Source: JANRLT01 sp041736895
GTDB lineage: Bacteria; Planctomycetota; Planctomycetia; Pirellulales; JALHPA01
NCBI GenBank assembly: GCA_041736895.1
Contig: JBGSSS010000227.1
Location: 1-22,430 of the forward strand
Direction: 5' to 3'
DNA: 22,430 bases
The notes under the pieces were generated by a model. That model had not been told where the DNA came from. It ran no database searches and worked only from the letters and a program-made list of their open reading frames with translations. Every line of letters starts with the position of its first letter. The first letter of the stretch is position 1. Made by a program: the position numbers and the translations under genes. This document shows positions 6,281-13,123 of this stretch, piece by piece.

Positions 6281-8992
6281 CTATTCCTCGGCGGTGGCTC
6301 GGCTGATATCGAGCGAAACAAAACGGAGCAGTTCGTCGTTGCTGAGTTCCGTGAGCCGGACTTCTTCTTCGGCGCTGAGGAGTTGGTCGGCCACGGCTTG
6401 TTTGTTGGCGAGCATTTCGTCGATCCGTTCTTCGACCGTGCCGCGGCAGACAAACTTGTGAACCAGGACATTGCGCTTCTGGCCGATGCGAAAGGCGCGG
6501 TCGGTCGCTTGGTTCTCCACCGCCGGATTCCACCAGCGATCAAAGTGGATCACGTGCGAGGCGGCGGTCAAATTCAGACCGCTGCCGCCGGCTTTGAGCG
6601 AAACGACAAAAAACGGCGGGCCGGCATCGTCCTGAAATTCGCGCACCAACTCGGCGCGCTTGCGCACAGGCGTACCGCCATGCAGCACGAGCCCGACCCG
6701 CCCGAAGACCGTCGCGAGGTAGTCCGCCAGCGGCTGCGTTAGCGTTTGAAATTGCGTGAAGACGAGCGCCTTCTCCTGACGCTCGGCGATCGGTTCGCAG
6801 AGCAGTGCCAACCGCACAAACTTGCCACTGTCGTCCGCGAGAAATTCGGTCCCTTTCAAATATTGATCCGGATGATTGCAAATCTGCTTGAGCTGCATCA
6901 GGGTCGAGAGGACCAAACCGCGGCGCGCGATGCCGTCGGCGGTTTTCAGGCGGTGGGCCAATTCCTTGACCGTTCGTTCATACAAGACGGCTTGCTTCTT
7001 GGACAAGCCGCATTCCGTACGCATCTCGGTCTTCTCAGGCAAGTCCGGCGCGATCGACGGATCGGTCTTCATCCGCCGCAAAATGTACGGCCGCACCAAG
7101 CGGCGCAGCGAGCCAAACGCCTGTGTGTCTTGCTGCTTGTTCAGCCGTTTGACAAATTTCTTGAACTCCGCAGCGGTCCCCAGCAACCCGGGCGAGCAAA
7201 AATCGAAGAGTGACCAGAGATCGCCTAGATGATTTTCCACGGGGGTCCCGGTGAGGACGATCCGTCCGGTGGCAGCGATATTTTTGATACTTTTCGTTTG
7301 CGCCGAACTGGCGTTCTTGATCGCCTGGGCTTCGTCGAGGACCGCGAGCGACCACTTGAGTTTCGCGATCCAATCTTGCCGCCGCGCCAAGCCGTACGTC
7401 GTAATGACCAAGTCGTACTTGTTCAACTCTTTCTTAGGATCAGCCGCGATTTGTTCTAAGATCTCGGGACTAGTCTCGCTGCGGTGAGCGTAGAATACCG
7501 TGAGCGACGACGCGAATCTCGCTAGTTCCGCATGCCAGTTGCCGATCAGCGACGCCGGCACGATCAGCAGACTCGGGCCGCGGCTTTTGCCGCCGGCTTC
7601 GCGCTTGCGTTGCAATAGCAGGTCGATGATCTGAATCGTCTTGCCCAAGCCCATGTCGTCGGCCAAGCAGGCCCCGAGTCCCAACTCCATCATGAACCAG
7701 AGCCAGCGCACGCCAGCCGCCTGATAGGGACGGAGCGTCGCGTTTAAATCTCGACCCGGCTGGAGTGCGTCGAGCCGCTCGGGACTGCGCAAGTGCAGTA
7801 GCGTCTCGCGCAACCAGTCCCCGGCCGTGATGCGTGACCAAGCGGTGACCTCGTCGGCGACGTTTTCCTGCTCGGTCAACTCCGCCCCCGCCAGCAGCCG
7901 CATCCCGGAGATGAAGTCGATCCCCTGGGGATGCTCCGCGGCGACGAGCTTCCAATGGTCGAGCGCCTGCTGGAGCTTGGCTTGATCGACTTCGACCCAT
8001 TTGCCGCGCAGCAAGACGAGTCCTTCGGCCGCAGCGAGGAGCTCGCGGCGTTCGTCGTTGGTGAGCGGCTCGCCATCGAGCGAAACATCGACTTCGAAAT
8101 CGAGCAATTGGTCCATGGCCAGAGCACTCGCCGGATTGGCACCGATGCGGACTTGGACCTGCGGACGTGGCCGCTGGCGAGCGGTCCACCAATCGGGAAG
8201 CCGGACGACAACGCCGGCTGCTTCGATGCTGGCCGCCTCGGACAGAAACCGATGTGCTTGCCGGATCGTCCAGGCTTGCGGCGCAAAGAGCGATTTGTTC
8301 TGGAGCATCTCTTTGGTTAAGGAGCTGCGCTCCGTGGCACGCTGCACAGGTTCCAGCAACGTTTCCAGTTGCCGCGCGTCTTTGTCGCGCGCGTAGGTCT
8401 TGAGCGCTTCCGAAAGAGGCAAGTGCCGCACGCGCGTCGAGTCGAGCAACTGATGGGTGTAAGTGGCCATGAACGCGAACGGCCGCTCGGGATCATTTTT
8501 GTTCTCGGCCAAGTGAAAAGTCACCCGGCCCAGCAGATGCCCTAGGGGATTTTGTTTCTTGAGCCAAGCAGCCGGTCCCCCCGAAAAACGATTGGCCTGA
8601 TCGGCGACCAACTGGCGGAGTTCCTGCCAGAGCGTTTGCAAAAGCTCCGCGTTGAGATACTCCAGTCCCACCATCGGGGGAGCTTCCAGAGTCAACCGTT
8701 CCAGTTCGGCAGGCGGGGGCGCGGCAACGCTCCGCCATTGTTCAAACCCCTCTTCGCCCAAGCGGCAGATCGACTGAAAAAACTGCCGCGTGAACGTTCG
8801 CCAGAAGACCAACTCGGGCGGCAAATTGCCGGCGAACTCGCGCGAGGCCAGCAGCAGCAAACCAGCGGCACTCGAGGTGCGAAAAGCTTTCTCGAGACCC
8901 GCGCGATTCAACGTCAGAATTTCGGCCGAACCACTCTGGTCCTCAACAATCCGCAGCTGACCACCTGGCGTGATTCCGAGAGTAAAGCTCAT
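6281..8992 (-). CDS. SNF2-family DEAD/DEAH-like helicase
   Basis: A 903-residue Swi2/Snf2 ATPase. The N-terminal ~400 residues match the bacterial SNF2-associated region (SWF-type, helical and variable). The motor follows: LRPYQAAGVRWL (Q-like motif, about 415), Walker A DDMGLGKT (about 445), Walker B VLDEAQAIKN with the DEAQ form (about 550), GTPVENHLGDLWSLFDF (motif III, about 585), LVFTQFQT (about 744), AGGSGLNLT (motif V, about 800) and DRAFRIGQKRNV (motif VI, about 835), ending in the usual GTVEERIDEML stretch. All catalytic motifs are intact, so it should translocate on double-stranded DNA using ATP. It is first in a minus-strand pair with the SWIM protein. The ATG at 8992 gives the MSFTLGITPGG start; no strong Shine-Dalgarno site is present. 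Confidence 0.94.
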   Translation of the reverse strand: MSFTLGITPGGQLRIVEDQSGSAEILTLNRAGLEKAFRTSSAAGLLLLASREFAGNLPPELVFWRTFTRQFFQSICRLGEEGFEQWRSVAAPPPAELERLTLEAPPMVGLEYLNAELLQTLWQELRQLVADQANRFSGGPAAWLKKQNPLGHLLGRVTFHLAENKNDPERPFAFMATYTHQLLDSTRVRHLPLSEALKTYARDKDARQLETLLEPVQRATERSSLTKEMLQNKSLFAPQAWTIRQAHRFLSEAASIEAAGVVVRLPDWWTARQRPRPQVQVRIGANPASALAMDQLLDFEVDVSLDGEPLTNDERRELLAAAEGLVLLRGKWVEVDQAKLQQALDHWKLVAAEHPQGIDFISGMRLLAGAELTEQENVADEVTAWSRITAGDWLRETLLHLRSPERLDALQPGRDLNATLRPYQAAGVRWLWFMMELGLGACLADDMGLGKTIQIIDLLLQRKREAGGKSRGPSLLIVPASLIGNWHAELARFASSLTVFYAHRSETSPEILEQIAADPKKELNKYDLVITTYGLARRQDWIAKLKWSLAVLDEAQAIKNASSAQTKSIKNIAATGRIVLTGTPVENHLGDLWSLFDFCSPGLLGTAAEFKKFVKRLNKQQDTQAFGSLRRLVRPYILRRMKTDPSIAPDLPEKTEMRTECGLSKKQAVLYERTVKELAHRLKTADGIARRGLVLSTLMQLKQICNHPDQYLKGTEFLADDSGKFVRLALLCEPIAERQEKALVFTQFQTLTQPLADYLATVFGRVGLVLHGGTPVRKRAELVREFQDDAGPPFFVVSLKAGGSGLNLTAASHVIHFDRWWNPAVENQATDRAFRIGQKRNVLVHKFVCRGTVEERIDEMLANKQAVADQLLSAEEEVRLTELSNDELLRFVSLDISRATAEE

Positions 8993-10264
8993 GTTCCGGC
9001 AGAAAAAATTTGGCGCACTGGAGGATTTGCGTGACGAGGGGCGTGACCTGCAATCGTCACTTGTTCTTACGACACTCCCGCCGCGAGAGCCCCCTGCGCT
9101 AGATCGTCGCTGAGCATGAAAATCATGTTCGGCCGCGCGGCTGCTAATGTCGTCGTGAATTAATAAAGAACAGTAAAGTGATGCTAACGAATCTCAATAT
9201 CATCGCACTTCCATGTAGCGAGGACTGATCATATGCCAATTAGAACGGTTAACGACCATGCGATCAATCAGAAGCTAGTCATGAACATCCTAGCGGATCG
9301 TTCGGACACCACGCCGCATTTCGCCACGATATTCCGCGTTTTTCTCTGCGCGAGTTTTGCCACCTAAGCTGTGCTCCCGTCAGTTCCCTGCTGGTGTCTC
9401 GTTGGTCCATCCAATTAGAATAGTGAGAGAAGTTACAGTGTTCCCCAGAGGATTCCCAATACATGTCCGATAACGGTAGGTTCCCCGCGGACTGTATTTT
9501 GGGCATTCAGGCATTCCCATTTCTTGTGTTCTCGATGCCGCGCTAGAAGACATTTATTTCCCGACCGGATGACCTGGATGTCGGCGTTATCGTTGATCGA
9601 CTGAGAGATGAGGAGCAGATCGCCGGGGCAAAGTCTTTTATGCTGATCGGCGACTCCAAAACAAAGAGCGTATGGGTGCTCGGCCCGGCGGGCTCGTGTG
9701 GTGGCCACTCCGGCGACTTCAACTGTGCTGCCATCCCCATCCGGTATCGAGTAGGGGTCGCCAGCAATCGGATGAGAAAAGATGGGGAGCCAAAGATGGG
9801 CAAAGAAGAAGATGCGTTGCAAGCGATGGTTGGCGCCGTTGGCGGTGACCTCATGCTGATGCAGTACCTGTACCTTTGGCTTCGAGCTTGAGCTAGACTG
9901 CTGTGAGCAACAAGGTAAAATAGCGAAGCCCTGAATCCCAAGGTGTAGAAAGAGCAAGAACTGGAGCTAGCAAGAGCGAATCAGCAATGATCCCAACATG
10001 ACCGCAAATCATCGGGATATTGCTGACACCGCGTGCCAGAATTGGCGTCTCAAATCGGTCAGCGGGCCAACATTTGTGTCTCAATCGTGACAAGATTTGT
10101 GTCCGGCGGCGCCATAAAGTCGTTACGCAATAGACGAGCTATGGCCAACCTTTATGTCCGCCACCAACATGAAGCATTACATTAAACTGTCGAGCATTTT
10201 GCGCATCAGTTTTTGCATAGAATAATACGCAGTTATTGTAGACGACCTCCTCCTCGTGCAGCAT
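8993..10264. other. Long stretch without a confident gene
   Basis: Between the divergent helicase and AlbA_2-like genes there are about 1.27 kb with only mixed-quality open frames on both strands. The only one with possible family features is the minus-strand frame ending at 9433, described separately. From 8993 to about 9430 and from about 9960 to 10264 I see nothing I can support. The last ~160 bases are AT-rich and probably contain the promoter of the 10265 gene, but no convincing -35/-10 pair stands out. Confidence 0.55.
9433..9957 (-). pseudogene. Possible remnant of an S24/LexA-like regulator C-terminus
   Basis: The frame starts at a TTG, has an in-frame stop just upstream, and has a nonsensical N-terminal half. 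Its last ~75 residues read like the C-terminal domain of phage-repressor/LexA (S24) proteins: HPYALCFG, then CPGDLLLISQS, then IQVIRSGNKCLLAR, then GEPTVIGHVLGILWG at the end. In active S24 peptidases a Ser follows the first strand (GDSM) and a Lys sits in the later one; here the aligned places read VADQ and LLAR, so the dyad seems absent. It could be a decayed prophage or regulator gene, a non-cleaving relative, or a chance frame. The opposite strand also has an open frame (83 codons from 9640), which argues for caution. Confidence 0.3.
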
Positions 10265-12157
10265 ATGGATATCGTTAAAGATACGCTTGAGAAGTTAGCT
10301 GACCTCATTCAGCAAGGGCGGTTTACTGAATTAGAGACTGAAGGATTAGAGATTAAGCCTGTGCCAGCAGTAGGCGGTGAGTGGAAAGAACGGCACAAAA
10401 GTATCAATGCTTTTTTAAATACTCGCGGAGGGATACTTATCCTGGGTGTGAAAGAGGAGGGTAGTGGCTCAGCTAGAAAGTACGTTATCAGCGAATGGAA
10501 GGCTCATGCTGAACCAAATCTGAAAGACTTTCCTAGGTTATTTAAAGATCGTAAAGGTATTCCGCAGGATCTTAATGATGCTTTTCCACCGATGGAAATA
10601 AGGACTTTATTGGGTAAGCGTGTGGCAATCGTTTATGTGGATGAGCTTGCCGCTGACCGAAAGTATGTCTTTTTTGATGATGCAGCTTACAAACGAGTTC
10701 TGACTGGCGACCACAAGATTTCTGAAAGAGAAATTGAGGCCCAAGAAGAATTCAAAGAAGAAGCGGTTCATGCCAAGGAACTCCAGCCTGTTCCGGGAAT
10801 GACTGAAACTGATTTAGACCTAGTCAAGCTAAATCAGTTCATCTTTCAACTTAATCAGCCGCAGGCGATAGAAACTCTTAAACCTGATTTAGCCGCAGCG
10901 CGTCCTTTTCTAGTACGCCGTGGTTTCATCAAGGATGGCGTTGTGACGATCCTCGGAGCGTTGGTTTGCGGAAATCACCCTGGGGACCGTTTGGGCTTTC
11001 GCAGTCACGTTCATGGATATGTGGAGGCGAAACAACAAGTTGCTCAAGATAAACAGGATTTTGTAGATAATGTTCTGCAACTGATGGATTCGAGCTACGG
11101 TTACCTGCTAAGAAACATTCAGGTTGGAATCAGTGCCGTCGGAGGTGGAACTGCTGTACTTCAATATCCCGAAGAGGTTCTGCGCGAAACAATCAACAAC
11201 GCTTTGGCTCATCGTGACTACTCGATAAACAAGCAAATCATCATCGCCATCAAGCCCGGGGTGCATATTTCGATTCAGAACCCAGGGAGATTCCGCCAAA
11301 CTCTCGTTGTCGAAGATACCAGTGCTGATATTCCCGTACGCCGGCTTTTGCCTGAAGCTAAGCCACGCAATCCCAAACTGGCCGACGTGCTGCGTGTGTA
11401 TCGAAAATGGGAAGGTCGTGGTATTGGAATGGCCACACTGGTAAATCTCTGCCTTGAAAATCGGATTGATCTTCCGTACTACCGAATTTACAGCGAGGAA
11501 GTCTGTTTGTATTTGTGCGCTGGTAAATTAGTTGGTGAACGGATGGGCCGGCTATTCAAGTCATTTGATAAACATATTTCTGACAAGCTCGATGGGGGGA
11601 ACTTAACCGAAGAACAAATGTTGGTTCTCGCCTACTTGATTAAATCCGAGTGGGCCAATGAGCAACTTCGCTACACGATTTTGTTGACACCCGACAATAA
11701 TCATTACGCAGTCTTGAGAACTTTAGAAAAATCCAAATTAATCAGTCAGCATCCACACAGTTCTTCAGCCGCGTATCCGATTTATTTTGCTGACCGTGTG
11801 TTAGTGCAACGAAATTATGTGCGCGAACTGCGAACCATTTTTGGCGAAGCTTTTGACGGCTTAGATGAAACAACAAAAGATGTTCTTGGGGTAGTCTATC
11901 GTCATAATCATTTTTGTAAGGTTGCGGCAATTAGTGCGAAGGAGACCGCATTCGCTCTTTGGTATGAAAGCACTGAAGCGCAAGAAGATATCATGCAGTT
12001 CGATATTTTTTATCGAAAGATTCGGAATAGATTCAACAAACTGGAAAAAGATGGTTTCGTTTCCAAGGTTGTCGGAAAAAGGACTCCCAAATCCAAAGTA
12101 GATGTAACCTTGGGTTATACGTTGCGAAATGATTACAAACAGACTCATATTCTGTAA
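10265..12157 (+). CDS. AlbA_2/Schlafen-type protein with GHKL ATPase-like domain
   Basis: A 630-residue protein in the group often named putative DNA-binding or RecG-like ATP-binding proteins. The N-terminal AlbA_2 (Schlafen AAA_4) domain shows LEIK at 28-31 and INAFLNTRGGILILGV at about 47-62. The middle has the HATPase_c_4 pattern: EEVLRETINNALAHRDYS near 302-320, then NPGRF near 337-341, then RNPKLADVLR and GRGIGMATLV. The C-terminal third probably contains winged-helix segments. I prefer the ATG at 10265 over the GTG at 10256; neither has a good ribosome site. It is AT-richer than the neighbouring helicase and esterase genes, stands alone, and is followed within 15 bases by a dispersed repeat, so it looks acquired. 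Relatives act as regulators or sit in defence islands; the actual role here is not shown. Confidence 0.85.
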   Translation: MDIVKDTLEKLADLIQQGRFTELETEGLEIKPVPAVGGEWKERHKSINAFLNTRGGILILGVKEEGSGSARKYVISEWKAHAEPNLKDFPRLFKDRKGIPQDLNDAFPPMEIRTLLGKRVAIVYVDELAADRKYVFFDDAAYKRVLTGDHKISEREIEAQEEFKEEAVHAKELQPVPGMTETDLDLVKLNQFIFQLNQPQAIETLKPDLAAARPFLVRRGFIKDGVVTILGALVCGNHPGDRLGFRSHVHGYVEAKQQVAQDKQDFVDNVLQLMDSSYGYLLRNIQVGISAVGGGTAVLQYPEEVLRETINNALAHRDYSINKQIIIAIKPGVHISIQNPGRFRQTLVVEDTSADIPVRRLLPEAKPRNPKLADVLRVYRKWEGRGIGMATLVNLCLENRIDLPYYRIYSEEVCLYLCAGKLVGERMGRLFKSFDKHISDKLDGGNLTEEQMLVLAYLIKSEWANEQLRYTILLTPDNNHYAVLRTLEKSKLISQHPHSSSAAYPIYFADRVLVQRNYVRELRTIFGEAFDGLDETTKDVLGVVYRHNHFCKVAAISAKETAFALWYESTEAQEDIMQFDIFYRKIRNRFNKLEKDGFVSKVVGKRTPKSKVDVTLGYTLRNDYKQTHIL

Positions 12158-12170
12158 GCTTTTTCCGCCA

Positions 12171-12530
12171 GGTGCCCGGGGACGACCAACGGGAGCCCCC
12201 GGAACGGCGCGTGGCTAGTGTCGAACGAAGTGAGCCCCCAGCTCTTAACGTCGGATCAGCGATAATTCCAAGGCCAACACGAAGCCAATTGAAGCTGGGG
12301 GCGGCGCGAGGACGCTTGACCCCAGCTACCCGTCGATCACCCAATGCGGCTCGGCAGGAGCCTCGCCCTCGCAAGCAACCACGCGCATTTTTCGCGATTT
12401 GACCCGCGAATGGCGGGGTCAATAACTTTCTGATCTTCGCGACAAAGGGCATTGATTTTAGGCCAGCGCCTATGATGCACTAGTGTATTGTATGCGCGAA
12501 GGTGCGCGCAGGCGGCCGGCGGAGGAGGCG
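12171..12530. repeat. Composite dispersed repeat, modules a-b-c in series
   Basis: Begins 13 bases after the AlbA_2-like gene. Three modules lie in order: a (12173-12200, matches 4035-4068), b (12234-12327, matches 2467-2583) and c (12348-12530, matches 4953-5107). Module b is bounded by a perfect 10-base inverted repeat, gcccccagct at 12234-12243 and agctgggggc at 12293-12302. Module c opens with the ggctc/gagcc hairpin. Thus the shorter copies elsewhere look like parts of this larger unit. No protein-coding capacity is apparent. Confidence 0.75.
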
Positions 12531-12668
12531 GAGGTTGATTCAACCTTCGTTCCTCAAGAGCGGCCGCTGGCTCGGCCAGGGGATTCCTGAAGGCGGCGCG
12601 GGAAGGGGCAAGAAGCCCGGCGTCTGTTGCCTTAAAGGAAACACGAAAATGTTCGCGGCGACGCGTGT

Positions 12669-12764
12669 CTGTCCTCCTAGAAGAGGACAGGGCGAATGCT
12701 TGGCCGTGGTTTGTCCTTGGAATTTGCACGTCGGGCCGGCGCTCTGTCCGCTTCAACACGGACA
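12669..12764. other. Two hairpins of unknown role
   Basis: The first is a perfect 8-base stem, ctgtcctc (12669-12676) and gaggacag (12683-12690), with a 6-base loop. The second is a 6-base stem, tgtccg (12745-12750) and cggaca (12759-12764), with an 8-base loop. Neither is followed at once by a T-run, so they are not simple terminators, although the T-tract block begins about 20 bases after the second. They could belong to a structured RNA or a mobile repeat. Confidence 0.5.
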
Positions 12765-12785
12765 ACGACGGCGCGCAGAATCATG

Positions 12786-12875
12786 TTTTTTCTGGTTTTA
12801 TTGCGTTTTTCGTCGTTTTTTTATGACTTTTTTCGATTTTTTCGCGTGTTTTTTCAGTTTTATTCGCGTTTTTTT
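12786..12875. other. Helically phased T-tracts, probably curved DNA
   Basis: Nine runs of 4-7 T begin at 12786, 12796, 12806, 12816, 12828, 12837, 12849, 12858 and 12869, a mean step of about 10.4 bases, which equals one DNA helical turn. The spacers are short and GC-containing (often cg or gcg). A-tracts phased with the helix are the known cause of strong static DNA curvature. The role here is unknown: binding of a nucleoid protein, a recombination site, or transcription ending between convergent genes are possible. Confidence 0.7.
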
Positions 12876-13123
12876 GCGGTCATATTCAGGGCTGGCTACC
12901 CAAGAAAAGGGCCTTTTTCCCCGGGAACGAGCCTTGCAAGTGGGTTCTTGCGCGGCGATGAAGGCGGGACTTTTGAAAAGCGTTTTGAATTTTTCGGGGC
13001 GTCGGGCTGTGTCTGTCCGGAGCTCAAGTTCAGCGGGCTATTCGAAATTCCATTGGCCGAGCCAGTGGCACGGGGAGGATGCTCCCGTGACGCTACGTTT
13101 CCGCCCGCTCAACGGAACCCAAT

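Larger units (their letters stand above)
12158..13123. other. Non-coding region with repeats, hairpins and T-tracts
   Basis: This 966-base gap separates two convergent genes. Several open frames cross it on both strands, the longest 248 codons from 12502, but they are Arg-, Phe- or Ser-rich low-complexity translations with no family features, and they run into the esterase gene in the wrong frame. The region instead holds the composite repeat (12171-12530), two hairpins (12669-12764) and a phased T-tract block (12786-12875), listed separately. From about 12880 to 13123 I see nothing more. Confidence 0.65.

Noticed and set aside
9640..9891. 83-codon plus-strand frame opposite the S24-like remnant
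   Set aside because: No recognisable motifs or ribosome site; kept only as a reason for caution about the minus-strand call.
10213..10239. ttgcat and tattgt as a possible -35/-10 pair before the AlbA_2-like gene
   Set aside because: Spacing is only 15 bases and both boxes are weak in an AT-rich stretch where such matches arise by chance.
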